Made by a program: the position numbers and the translations under genes. From the NCBI RefSeq assembly GCF_016864235.1, contig NZ_CP045732.1:620001-684000 (forward strand): a stretch of 64,000 nt of DNA. Direction: 5' to 3'. A model generated the notes under the pieces. The model searched no databases. It was not told where the DNA came from and worked only from the letters and a program-made list of their open reading frames with translations. This document shows positions 35,219 through 44,697 of the stretch, piece by piece (position 1 is the first letter of the stretch; each line of letters opens with the position of its first letter). The stretch comes from Legionella sp. MW5194 (GTDB taxonomy: Bacteria; Pseudomonadota; Gammaproteobacteria; Legionellales; Legionellaceae).

Positions 35219-37837
35219 TTAACTTCGGTTAAAAATGGGGGGATTACCGTATACCATACTGTGGATCAGGCAAAGCTCTTCACTCAACTCCTTTACGAGC
35301 TTCTGGTCAAGATTCAAACCATTCGCTTCAGAAAAATCACATAGGCCCTGTTGTATTTTGTCTTTTTCTAAGGAGGCGGCATTCTCCTCACTTTTTTCTA
35401 GCGACACTTGTGTAAAATGATAGGCCAAAGTATGTAGCACGTGTCCAGAATAGTCGACTCCTGGATAGTATTTTTTTATAATATCTCTCATCTTATTGTC
35501 TAAATACTCATCTATATCCGTTGGTATATTATGTTCTATAAAACCACCAATAAAATTATCAGGAAAGTAAGATCTTATTAGACAATCTCTTGTAGATTGA
35601 TGGCTGTGTAACTTATCTTTGTATTGCTTAGTGGCGCAAGTTGCTGAGAATAGCATTGATGAGGGGTTTTGTATCCAATCATTAATCATCTTTTTTTGCA
35701 CTGGGGTTTGCACTTGGTCAGAGATACCTCCGCCGATGGCTAATCCTTGTGGAGTAGTTTGATTTTTCCAGCCTAATAATACGCCCCCATTTGACATAAA
35801 TTCTGAAGCTTTCCTAAGACTTTCCTCCACTGAAGAATTGTCCGCAGGGGCTGCTTGACCATTTTGGTATTTCATTGTGGTGATAGGAACAGTTCGATAG
35901 ACATTCTGTAAATGTTTGTATTCATCTGTTGCCAATAATTCTTCGATTTTCTGAATTACCGCCGCTTGATTCGAGCCCTGTGTATTGGTTTTCCAACCGC
36001 CGTTTGCATAAGTTTTTAAAATTTCTTCTGTTTGAGCCTGATTAGCAGAATAAGTTATGCCAACAACTTTGGCCCCTTTTTCTTTGTGTATTCTACTTAC
36101 TTCATTGAGTATCGTTTTTGCTTGGGCTTCAGCCGAAATAGCTGTACCGTTTTTTTCTTTGAAATTGACTTCAAATGGATTTATTTTTAGTGCTGACCAT
36201 ACGCCATTATTTTGGGAAATACTATTATTGTTACTTACGACTTGGGATGATGTTGGCGATCTCATCGACGGAATTGATTGAGCTGATTGGTGCATTTTGA
36301 ACTCATCAATCAATACACTCATAGTGTCTCGTGGATTATGCCTACCATAATTTTCAATCTGGATGATCTTAAAGAAATACCTCGCTTTATCTTCTCCAAT
36401 AATTACAGTATTACCATCAATTGGTGATGGTGTTGGTTGACTAAAATGCTTATCTCTAAAAGCTTCCGCTTCTTTTCGCGTATTAAAATTTATCTTAACT
36501 ACATGCTTATGTGGTACATTCTTATCTCTGTCTAACTGAACAGATTGAAGAGCATATCCGAAAGTAATATTTTTAAAGCTTTTGGTCACATATTCCAATC
36601 CAGTTTCTCGTACCTGCTGTTGGCTAGATTGTTTCTGGATATTATTTTGCGATTGTATAGTTATTGTTTTTTGGTATTCCTGAAGTAAATTTTGGGCGCT
36701 TGTATGTCGTATATCTCCAGGTTTCCAACTGGAATTTTGGTTATCTCGATAAAGGACATGGGGCGTATCCTTTCCTAGGGTTTGACCTGGTTTGTAATAT
36801 AATTGAAGATTCGCATTTTTATATCGCTCAATCACTGTATTACCATATTTATTAACAAAAATATTTAATTCTGCTGGCGATGAATCATAGCTTTTCTGTT
36901 GATTGGCATTTATTATTTGCTGATATGGTTTTTGCTCACTAAGTGGCATCTGGGATGGTTTAGGATGAATTAGAAAACTACTTGCCTCAATCCTCATATT
37001 TTTTAACGAGACCTTTTGCACTAGCGAGCCATCCAAATCGCTTGTATCGGGCTGATTAAGGCCCATATCCCTTCCTGCTTGTTTTCTAACCGCCTGTAAT
37101 GATCTCTGAACGCCATTTTTATATTGATTGTCAGCAGTCATATAGAAGTCTCTTATCGTAGTCGTCTTAAATGTATCTAGAGATTGCAAGGGAGATTTGG
37201 CGCTTATTAGACCCTTTTCTACTATCATTGCGAAGGCTGTCTGTGAGTTTCCTAGAATGTTTTTACCATTTCCTGCTGGGCCAGTTCCCCACTCTTCCTC
37301 TGTTTTTTGACCACTCGCAAGACTACTTGTATCCTCAATGATGGTCGCAGGCCCATTTTGATCTCCAAAAGCCCATCCTAACTCTATTGCTTTATGAATA
37401 CTTTCGCGGAACTTTTCAGATTGTTGATATTTGGCCGCATTAATTTGCATCTGAACTGATTTTTTTTCAACATCCCATTTTTCAGTATCAAATGGGTTAT
37501 TTTTATCTACGTAGTATGCGGATTGTTCAGGTGGAATGTAATATTGACTTTGTGGATTCCTAATACCCCTAAGGATTTCCCCAGGGCTTTTTTGATCTTG
37601 CCAGGCTTTCAGTTTATCTGTTTTAGCCTGAGGTGTTAATTTTTGGAAATGCAAGTAGTGCTCTGACGTTGGAAACCAAAGTTCTCCGAGATGTGGGTCG
37701 AGAAATTTATAACCTTTGCCTTCATTATCATCAAAGTTACTCAAAGCAAAATTCTCTTTGCTTCGTTGATAACCGGAAACACAGACGTTGCTTCGATTCG
37801 GTGCCTGGCCATTGTTAAGATAAAGTTGTCCACCCAT
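35219..37837 (-). CDS. NADAR-domain protein, large putative effector
   Basis: An 872-residue protein. Residues 20-210 form a NADAR (YbiA/DUF1768) domain: F-A-L-S-N-F, W-F-P-T-S-E-H-Y at 54-61, I-I-E-D-T and W-G-T-G-P-A-G-N-G-K-N-I-L-G at 183-196. NADAR enzymes act on ADP-ribose linked to nucleobases or free N-glycosides; some reverse guanine ADP-ribosylation. Residues about 410-520 hold a region with a weak likeness to the C-terminal part of the second NADAR protein (41379-42503). The remaining C-terminal 300 residues are unrecognised. There is no signal peptide. Low GC, a eukaryote-interaction neighbourhood and an acidic C-terminal segment suggest a Dot/Icm-type substrate, by inference. Confidence 0.75.
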   Translation of the reverse strand: MGGQLYLNNGQAPNRSNVCVSGYQRSKENFALSNFDDNEGKGYKFLDPHLGELWFPTSEHYLHFQKLTPQAKTDKLKAWQDQKSPGEILRGIRNPQSQYYIPPEQSAYYVDKNNPFDTEKWDVEKKSVQMQINAAKYQQSEKFRESIHKAIELGWAFGDQNGPATIIEDTSSLASGQKTEEEWGTGPAGNGKNILGNSQTAFAMIVEKGLISAKSPLQSLDTFKTTTIRDFYMTADNQYKNGVQRSLQAVRKQAGRDMGLNQPDTSDLDGSLVQKVSLKNMRIEASSFLIHPKPSQMPLSEQKPYQQIINANQQKSYDSSPAELNIFVNKYGNTVIERYKNANLQLYYKPGQTLGKDTPHVLYRDNQNSSWKPGDIRHTSAQNLLQEYQKTITIQSQNNIQKQSSQQQVRETGLEYVTKSFKNITFGYALQSVQLDRDKNVPHKHVVKINFNTRKEAEAFRDKHFSQPTPSPIDGNTVIIGEDKARYFFKIIQIENYGRHNPRDTMSVLIDEFKMHQSAQSIPSMRSPTSSQVVSNNNSISQNNGVWSALKINPFEVNFKEKNGTAISAEAQAKTILNEVSRIHKEKGAKVVGITYSANQAQTEEILKTYANGGWKTNTQGSNQAAVIQKIEELLATDEYKHLQNVYRTVPITTMKYQNGQAAPADNSSVEESLRKASEFMSNGGVLLGWKNQTTPQGLAIGGGISDQVQTPVQKKMINDWIQNPSSMLFSATCATKQYKDKLHSHQSTRDCLIRSYFPDNFIGGFIEHNIPTDIDEYLDNKMRDIIKKYYPGVDYSGHVLHTLAYHFTQVSLEKSEENAASLEKDKIQQGLCDFSEANGLNLDQKLVKELSEELCLIHSMVYGNPPIFNRS

Positions 37838-37884
37838 ATTATTTGCCGTAAAGATAGCCCAATAGTTTTATTTTAGCACTACAA

Positions 37885-38136
37885 TTAGCGAATTGTATTT
37901 CTAATAAGTGTAAACTTGAAAAATATTTGGGCGAATGGGCTTATAATAAATACGACAATCAAAGCAACATGTGCTAAGCAAAAGCTTCTAGGCAAATTGT
38001 AACTGCTGGTCTTGATTGAAACAGTTATAAGTTGAAACAGACCAGAAAGATACGCATAATAAAAAGGCAGCTTCCAGAAAAATTTACTGCTTTCATAAAT
38101 ACTTTGCCAAGTCAATTGCGCTATTTTCAGACTCAC
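37885..38136 (-). CDS. Possible small membrane protein
   Basis: An 83-residue ORF with a GTG start, between two effector-type genes on the same strand. It has two hydrophobic segments (about residues 25-42 and 52-74). The ribosome-binding site is weak. It could be real or a chance ORF; no family was recognised. Confidence 0.3.
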   Translation of the reverse strand: MSLKIAQLTWQSIYESSKFFWKLPFYYAYLSGLFQLITVSIKTSSYNLPRSFCLAHVALIVVFIISPFAQIFFKFTLIRNTIR

Positions 38137-38150
38137 CGCTTAAAACTCGT

Positions 38151-40856
38151 TCAATTAGAGAATTTCAGAGTAAATATCTCCTCTTGACTAAGTGATTTTA
38201 AACAATCGAAGAGCTCCGATCGAGATAGCGAAACTTCTATAGGATCTAATCCCATCTGTGAACTTACAAGTTTGATCCGCACTGGCCCGCTTGGTTCATC
38301 CTGCACAACGGCAGTTATTTGATAAGAAGAGTCGACTTTATCCAGCGCTGATATGCCCAATTGACCTAATGATTTATTTAAAAGTGGTACGAGCTCTTCT
38401 GCTGAGTAGCCGTCCTCCAACATTTCCTGTGGCATTCTCAAAAGTAACAAATATAAATCCTCATTAGTTAAAGTAATGGAAATAGGTTTAGTATCCATAT
38501 AAGCTGTTTCTGCCAGTAGTATATAGTGCTCTTCTTTCGGAATTAATTTTTGCAATAAATAACGGCCATCCTTCTTCACTTCATCAATTTCAGCAATCCC
38601 TGTTGATTTTACAGCAGTTAAAAATTTAAGCAGAGCTAGAGTATAATTTTCAATGCTATCAAGAAAAATAAAGGTTTTTTGTAAATTATCAGCCTGATTA
38701 TCAGCAGTCGATGGCAGTATCGTTGATTCGACTGAGTGGGAGGAGGCACTAGTGAGATTAGGAGTGTCAGCCTCTGCAATGAGTTGTAAACACTCCCTCG
38801 CATCCGTACTGGCCCTGGCAAAAACCGGGAAATTATAATCCTCGGTCGAGGACATTAGTTGATTATCCTTCACTTGACAATAAACTCTATCTCCGGTGGC
38901 GTGGATACGTTGAGTAACCGTTTTTAATAACGCATTAAAGTGGCGTTGTTGGATGTCAGATTGAACAATAAGTGAGTCATGACCATTGGCTATGGCAATA
39001 TTATATTGTGCCAAATGGTAGCACCGCATCAGATCCAATTTGTGCGCCAGATTCATGATGTGGAAAAGAGCTTGCTTTTTAGGGGTAATGTTTTTTGATT
39101 TTAAGTAATCTGGATTACCCATGTTGAGGATCAGTTCTGCGTATTTATTGACATCGTCCTTTGACATTTTGCCGCGTGCATACAGAGTGAACTGTTCAGC
39201 ACATCGCTGGCGATACTCTCGGTATTTTTCCGGGTTGCTTTTAAAAGCAAGATCCGATTCGCGTCCAGAAACACTAAAAAGCATGCAAAGTTGCAGTTTC
39301 TTCAGTTCTTCACTATTGAGATTCTGGCAGAGCTGGCTTAATTTTGGTTTCGCAAATTGCTGGAAATACTCGACCACAAGTGGGATATAAGTGGCTACTC
39401 TGAGAGAGTGAGCCAAGCCATGATTAGGGCGATGGATTACCTGATTATCACGCGCCAATACAGCATCAGTGCTTTCCAGCTCAGTTTCTTTATAAGCCTT
39501 ACTTAAGTGATGGGTATAGACATACCCCGCTTCCCTGATTAACCCAGATGAATTACCTATCTTAAGTTGCATAATAAGATGACTGATTTTAGTTGAGGCA
39601 TCCTTCAACGGCTCATGTAACAAATTGGAGTCCCTTACTTTTTCAACAAGCTTTCCCATTTTCTTGTTAAGAGCCTCAAGCTTTGCTATTTTCTCACTGG
39701 TTTTATGCTTGTTGTCTTCAAACCAAAGAATGAGCTTATCCAATTGTTTTATCTGGTCCTGAAGCGCCACAATCTCCGTTTTTTTAATAGAATTACTAAG
39801 CGATTTCCATAATGAGAATGGCGTTTTCTGTGGAGGGGGAACCTGCCCTCTTAAATAATCGACTTGTTCACGAAGGGAAATAAGCTGTGTCCTGATCTCA
39901 GCATTGACAGTCGAGTAAGAAGAAGGATCAATACCATCAAGGCTTCTCACGACAAAAGCTTCAAATACCTTTCTGCCCTTGTCTTGGCTGAAGGAACCGA
40001 ATGCTAATTGTGTGCCTGGAACAAGAAGAACCTCCTGCTCATCGCCTTTATAAGACAAATCCTGTACGCGCTTACCAATTCCATGGTGAGGTTGAGAAAT
40101 CTTCAGCGTTGTGTCGGTGCCTGATAATTTCATGGCATTCATGTCTTCAGAAGAACTGATAAATCCATCCTGGCGTACGGGGATATGAGTTTCGATTGCT
40201 TTATGGCGTTGTTTCCATACGCTTTCAGGAATTCGATGACTACTCTCAGCGCGATAGACTTCCTGGAGGCTGCTGTCATCGGAATCATTAGGTAGTTCTA
40301 ATCGGGTTAAACCATGAGCGGCAAGGCAACTGGCCAGAACAATTTCCTTCACTATCTCAGTTAATCTATCCGATGACAGTTCTTTAAAGCTTATATCACG
40401 CCCCTGAGTTCGTAAAAATGAATTAATTTCTTCATAGAAATTTGAGGTATACAGCGTTATTGCCAGTTTTTCGCCATACGTCAACTGTGTATAACGTTTG
40501 TTTTTATCAGCTTTTTCATAATCTTCTTGTCGGGGAATAAATACCCCCCCCTCTAGAGAGGGTTTATGGCTAGCGGTTTCAATAAACATTTCATAATGCT
40601 CGGAAACCTCGTCTGAAAAGGAAAAATGCTCGAAATCAGGCTGATGCATTAAAATTTGAGTTAGATTGAAGATCTGATCATTAAATACTACCTCCAACTC
40701 ACCCAACACATTAAAGCGGCATTGAGCTTTCTGGGTCGGATTTAGAAATAATTTTACAATTGCTTCTAAATCTTTTGTGGCGTCACTCTTTAGTCTGGGT
40801 CCTTTTTTGAGATGCCCAAGCACTTTACTGTAAGACATTGATAAAAACTTAAACAA
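38151..40856 (-). CDS. Putative effector with N-terminal mono-ADP-ribosyltransferase and C-terminal SidE-type phosphodiesterase
   Basis: A 901-residue protein (TTG start; an ATG six codons later is possible). Residues about 120-300 look like an R-S-E class ART: V-Y-R-A-E-S with R202, G-F-I-S-S-S-E at 231-237 and E-Q-E at 273-275 followed by V-L-L-V-P-G-T. A coiled-coil (315-405) follows. Then a region like the SidE/SdeA phosphodiesterase: R-P-N-H-G-L-A-H at 476-483, S-G-R-E-S-D at 530-535 and A-H-K-L-D-L-M-R-C-Y at 604-613. In SdeA these two activities ADP-ribosylate ubiquitin and process it to phosphoribosyl-linked substrate, but there the order is PDE then ART. An 8-base C tract (40544-40551) lies in the 5' part. 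Confidence 0.75.
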   Translation of the reverse strand: MFKFLSMSYSKVLGHLKKGPRLKSDATKDLEAIVKLFLNPTQKAQCRFNVLGELEVVFNDQIFNLTQILMHQPDFEHFSFSDEVSEHYEMFIETASHKPSLEGGVFIPRQEDYEKADKNKRYTQLTYGEKLAITLYTSNFYEEINSFLRTQGRDISFKELSSDRLTEIVKEIVLASCLAAHGLTRLELPNDSDDSSLQEVYRAESSHRIPESVWKQRHKAIETHIPVRQDGFISSSEDMNAMKLSGTDTTLKISQPHHGIGKRVQDLSYKGDEQEVLLVPGTQLAFGSFSQDKGRKVFEAFVVRSLDGIDPSSYSTVNAEIRTQLISLREQVDYLRGQVPPPQKTPFSLWKSLSNSIKKTEIVALQDQIKQLDKLILWFEDNKHKTSEKIAKLEALNKKMGKLVEKVRDSNLLHEPLKDASTKISHLIMQLKIGNSSGLIREAGYVYTHHLSKAYKETELESTDAVLARDNQVIHRPNHGLAHSLRVATYIPLVVEYFQQFAKPKLSQLCQNLNSEELKKLQLCMLFSVSGRESDLAFKSNPEKYREYRQRCAEQFTLYARGKMSKDDVNKYAELILNMGNPDYLKSKNITPKKQALFHIMNLAHKLDLMRCYHLAQYNIAIANGHDSLIVQSDIQQRHFNALLKTVTQRIHATGDRVYCQVKDNQLMSSTEDYNFPVFARASTDARECLQLIAEADTPNLTSASSHSVESTILPSTADNQADNLQKTFIFLDSIENYTLALLKFLTAVKSTGIAEIDEVKKDGRYLLQKLIPKEEHYILLAETAYMDTKPISITLTNEDLYLLLLRMPQEMLEDGYSAEELVPLLNKSLGQLGISALDKVDSSYQITAVVQDEPSGPVRIKLVSSQMGLDPIEVSLSRSELFDCLKSLSQEEIFTLKFSN

Positions 40857-41378
40857 AATGACCTAGTATTATATTAGACCATTTAGTCCTAATTTCAATC
40901 AGATTGTGCTTCTGTAGATTATCCCGCTAAACTATATACGCTAAGTCTTTTGTATTATGGAATGGCTCTTAAGAATGGTTTTATAGCCCGCGACAGCACC
41001 ATTGGTGCCCTCTTTTGCATAGGCACTTAATAGAAATCTTACAGACTTACGGGAGGCCTGAAATATTCAAAAAAAGAGGCTGACAAATTACCTCCGCTGA
41101 GTTTACTGTGCTTTTTCTGGGGGAAGATGGCAAAGGCAGGTTTATGCCAACATCTTTAACGAAATGTTGTGACGCTTTCTAAACAATGAATTTGTTTTAT
41201 CTGCATGCATTTATGACGGGATCGACGCACCATGAAAATTGCACACTGAATAACCATTTAATCACAACAACCCCGTTCTTTGTTAATAGTGCTATTCCTG
41301 CTGAAATATAAGGCCATTATGGATGAAGTAGTTTAAAGGCTGGCTGTAGCTTAAATTTGCCGTAGGTTGTTTATGAAA
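40857..41378. other. Intergenic region with a gene remnant
   Basis: About 520 bases separate two effector-type genes. The only coding-like trace is at 41066-40941 on the minus strand, described separately. The rest shows no convincing ORF, RNA or repeat. Confidence 0.4.
40941..41066 (-). pseudogene. Possible 3' remnant of a lost gene
   Basis: A start-less reading frame of about 41 codons ends at TAG (40941). It reads A-S-R-K-S-V-R-F-L-L-S-A-Y-A-K-E-G-T-N-G and continues with A-V-A-G-Y-K-T-I-L-K-S. The composition looks coding-like, and upstream stops cut it off. It may be the tail of a deleted effector gene. Confidence 0.25.
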
Positions 41379-42503
41379 TTAAGGTTTTTTCTGCATTTCA
41401 CTTCGTAATTCGGCACTCTCAAAACCTAATTGCTGCACGATGTCAGCAATTTTTTCATCGTCGTCACTAAATTTTCTTTTAAGAAATTCTAAAGCTGCAG
41501 CAGGAATTTCTTCCGCTAGACCATCATTTTCAAATCGGACAATATGCTCAAGGTTTTTTCCGTTTCCACAATCTATCGGGTATTTATCATTTCCCCCAAA
41601 ATAAGTTGTTTTAAATCCCTCTTTGGCAAGTATAGTTTGGAACTCATTGGCATCCTCAGGACTGTCGAAAGCTATTTTAAGTGCTCCATTCATTGCGCCC
41701 CGTTCTACTAAAGGAATGCCAGAGTATTCTTTATTCATTTTTCCCATTCGATAAATTACCTTACTTAGTTCCTGATTTGAGTGAGGTAAGTTATTATTTT
41801 GATGATTGTAGGTCGAATAGGCTCGAGTGCTATCAGGCAGACTTTTGCTGAGGCTGATAAGGTCTGTGTGAGCGTAATTATGCGTCATAATGCCTCTAGC
41901 ACGTTCAGATAAATCTCTGGGATCTTCAACGTTACTTGAAGAATTTAAAAGGTTACGCTTTTCCATCAACAGGATACCGAGTTTATTTCCAGCACCGTTA
42001 TGTGGAGCAACTTGCCCTCCTTTTTTCCAACCCCAATTTCCATCTTGATTTTTATCACTTCGGCTTCCTGTATCCTCAATCAAGCAGGCATCACCTGTAG
42101 CAAGGAGGGCGTTCTGTACCCCGGGGATTTTTAGCTTTGCGTCAATTGCTCTCTCCATTGCTCTGTCGGCGTCCGAGTAATGATTCCACTTCTTTTTTTG
42201 GCCTACATTTCGTGCATTCTGAGCATCTCCACTTAGGATTTCATTCAAGTATGCCTTATCATTCGGATCTTTCTGATATTGAAAATAGTGTTCGACAGTA
42301 GGAAATGTTCTTTCACCATATGGCGTCATCATACGGATAGGCGTTTCAGCGTAATTAGAAAAAATACCCCATGCGTCACTTTCTCTATCAAATGCGACAA
42401 TACTTACACTATCTGTCTTATTGCTACCTTTCAGCTTTGGATGATCCGAAGGACCAGTTAAACGTTTAATTGGCCCATTAAATGACTTTACTGACAAGGT
42501 CAT
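41379..42503 (-). CDS. Second NADAR-domain protein
   Basis: A 374-residue protein with a good ribosome-binding site (GGAGGATAATGGT). Residues 35-182 are a NADAR domain: W-G-I-F-S-N-Y, F-P-T-V-E-H-Y-F-Q at 67-75, L-I-E-D-T-G and W-G-W-K-K-G-G...G-A-G-N-K-L-G. The C-terminal region includes L-K-I-A-F-D-S-P-E-D-A-N-E-F, weakly like a segment of the larger NADAR protein (V-K-I-N-F-N-T-R-K-E-A-E-A-F). A shared accessory domain is therefore possible. Likely an ADP-ribose-processing effector or antitoxin-like enzyme. No DarT-like partner is adjacent; the nearest ART is the neighbouring ART-PDE protein. Confidence 0.8.
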   Translation of the reverse strand: MTLSVKSFNGPIKRLTGPSDHPKLKGSNKTDSVSIVAFDRESDAWGIFSNYAETPIRMMTPYGERTFPTVEHYFQYQKDPNDKAYLNEILSGDAQNARNVGQKKKWNHYSDADRAMERAIDAKLKIPGVQNALLATGDACLIEDTGSRSDKNQDGNWGWKKGGQVAPHNGAGNKLGILLMEKRNLLNSSSNVEDPRDLSERARGIMTHNYAHTDLISLSKSLPDSTRAYSTYNHQNNNLPHSNQELSKVIYRMGKMNKEYSGIPLVERGAMNGALKIAFDSPEDANEFQTILAKEGFKTTYFGGNDKYPIDCGNGKNLEHIVRFENDGLAEEIPAAALEFLKRKFSDDDEKIADIVQQLGFESAELRSEMQKKP

Positions 42504-42651
42504 ACCATTATCCTCCGAATGAACGTATTCATAACATTGTATTTTGCATTAGAGTATCGCTGTCAAATGTTATTATAGACCTATTTGACACATGTATTAT
42601 CTCTGGTTATGCTGCTTTAGCTTCATTAGCACACGTTATTCAATCTGCAAA

Positions 42652-43911
42652 CTAACTCCAAAATAATGACTTTGGCAATTCAATTTGATTTGCTTGAATG
42701 CATTTTAAATCTTCTTTTTTTAAGAGAGGTGCATTCCATAAAACTGGTATCTGAGGTAACTTGCCGTGTTGGCAGGGCTTTTCTGACATTTCATTTTTAA
42801 ACCATAGCAAACGCCAAAGCCAATCATTGGATTTAATTCCACTCAGCTTAGAATCATCTAATCCATGCTTTCGGTCCCTATTGACCCATCTCAATTTGTT
42901 TACTTCCCATGGAAGTAAGTGGGAACCACATTCTTTTACTGAAAGGACCTGGAAATCACTCTCATCACAAGTACTCTCTATCACTAGCCCTCGTGTTGCA
43001 TGCGATAAAATGTGAGCTATAACCTCGTCGTGCAACTCATTTTTTAGCCTCCAAACAGTACGCATCTCCGCCCCCGTAATACTATTCTTTTTGCATAAGC
43101 TGCTGGTTTTGAAGCCACTATTCTGTAAATTCTCACCTATTTCGCCATCCTGTTGATTGAATGAGCCTTCTCCCGTTACTCTTTGCATAACAAAATACAG
43201 GGGTATTAAAGGTTCATCATGGTAATATCTTCTTATGTTTTCCTGAAGTACATCAACAACGCATCCTTTGCTTGGTTTTTTGTTCTGATTGGCATTGATT
43301 TCGCTGGGTTTTTCAAAGTCGCTATTCCATACACGCACCCCCACGTCATCAGACCCTAAAATCTGCTTTGTTTGTTCGAAATGATAGGTTATTTTATTTC
43401 CACCTTCCTTTGATTCGAAATATTTTTGAGCTTGTCTGTACCCCAAGAGCTCGCTTCCAAATATTGCTAGTTCATTCTGAGAATGAATAATTGGTTTTAG
43501 GATTTCATGAGTTGTTTTAGTCAATCCCTTCTTCCAAAGGTCAAATTCCATATTTTTCTGCTTATCTTTTTTCTGTTTTCTTTCATTCATCAATTTTATT
43601 GCTATATCAATGTCATTACATAAAAAATCATCATCTTCAGCATCATTTAGCAGTTTCTCATATTGATCTTGTGTCATTTTTGGTATTAAACTCAACATAT
43701 TGCAACAGCCCTGAGTCATTGTGAGCTCCTCTTCATCTTCACAATCTTCTTCAATACTCTTTGAGTATTTTTCATACCAAGCCAATGCGAAAGGAATGTG
43801 TTTTTTTACAAACAGGAAATCGGTGCTGATTTTTCCAGATGAGACTTTAATTTCGTCATTATCTTCAAATTGAAGCCAAAGATAAAGAATGTTCTTAATT
43901 TTTTTCTTCAT
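42652..43911 (-). CDS. Unknown 419-residue putative effector
   Basis: A soluble protein with an acidic N-terminal third (E-E-D-C-E-D-E-E-E-L), a charged helix around residues 110-125 and a mixed C-terminal region rich in tryptophan (W-L-W-R-L-L-W-F). No signal peptide or membrane segment. Not recognised. It lies between a NADAR gene and an F-box gene in the same orientation and has similar low GC, so an effector role is inferred from context only. Confidence 0.6.
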   Translation of the reverse strand: MKKKIKNILYLWLQFEDNDEIKVSSGKISTDFLFVKKHIPFALAWYEKYSKSIEEDCEDEEELTMTQGCCNMLSLIPKMTQDQYEKLLNDAEDDDFLCNDIDIAIKLMNERKQKKDKQKNMEFDLWKKGLTKTTHEILKPIIHSQNELAIFGSELLGYRQAQKYFESKEGGNKITYHFEQTKQILGSDDVGVRVWNSDFEKPSEINANQNKKPSKGCVVDVLQENIRRYYHDEPLIPLYFVMQRVTGEGSFNQQDGEIGENLQNSGFKTSSLCKKNSITGAEMRTVWRLKNELHDEVIAHILSHATRGLVIESTCDESDFQVLSVKECGSHLLPWEVNKLRWVNRDRKHGLDDSKLSGIKSNDWLWRLLWFKNEMSEKPCQHGKLPQIPVLWNAPLLKKEDLKCIQANQIELPKSLFWS

Positions 43912-43972
43912 GATTAATTAGATTAAAGTCCTCACTCTCTTAATGAAAATGAAGAGATTGAGGACATATTTT

Positions 43973-44548
43973 CTATTTATTAAAAGTAATCTTATCATCT
44001 ATTTCATTACCACAAGCAATTAAAGCAAGATCTTTTTCTTTTTCCGTTATTTTTTTAATTCTAAACATATTATTTTTATCGGTTGATTTTACATTTGCTT
44101 TATGTGGCTTGCTATCAATTTCATCGCCATTAAATTCGTTGTATACGGTTTTGCTTTTAATGTATTTATCAGCATCATTTTCATTGAAAAATAATATCAC
44201 TTCTTTTTTAAATGAATTTTTTATTTCTTTTTCACTTGGCTGTCTTTTTTTTCCGTAGAAATCAGAAATACCAAATACTCGATATGCCACATTCTCACCA
44301 ACAGCAATTAAATCTCGTTTAGATAAATTAATTAATCCTAATTTTTTAGCAAAATTAACATTGCTAATTGCCTCATCAAATTTTTCTAAATTTTCCTTTG
44401 AGCTGACACGGATATTGCGAGCCGACTTTGAATCGAGATGACCCAATATCTCCTCGAATATTTCTTGAGGCAATTTTGACAAATCACCATTACCATCAAT
44501 CCTTTTAATCCCATCATTTTTTTTAAATAATTTCATAAAGCTTTTCAT
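43973..44548 (-). CDS. F-box protein, putative effector (copy 1)
   Basis: A 191-residue protein with an N-terminal F-box at residues 24-60: L-S-K-L-P-Q-E-I-F-E-E-I-L-G-H-L-D-S-K-S-A-x-N-I-R-x-S-S-K. F-box proteins bind SKP1 of eukaryotic SCF ubiquitin ligases; bacterial ones are translocated effectors. After it comes I-A-V-G-E-N-V-A-Y-R-V-F, which recurs in the other F-box gene at 46208. CTGGAG precedes the start. Confidence 0.7.
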   Translation of the reverse strand: MKSFMKLFKKNDGIKRIDGNGDLSKLPQEIFEEILGHLDSKSARNIRVSSKENLEKFDEAISNVNFAKKLGLINLSKRDLIAVGENVAYRVFGISDFYGKKRQPSEKEIKNSFKKEVILFFNENDADKYIKSKTVYNEFNGDEIDSKPHKANVKSTDKNNMFRIKKITEKEKDLALIACGNEIDDKITFNK

Positions 44549-44697
44549 TATAAACTCCAGTTAAAAATCGAGTTTAATTATATCAATTAAATATTAAGTA
44601 AACATTAATTTGCGGTGCCCCTCTCTTTTCTCTGTCGAGGGCAGAATGATTCCGAATGACTTATCGCAGAGGTCTAATAGTGTCAATCCTATGCAGA

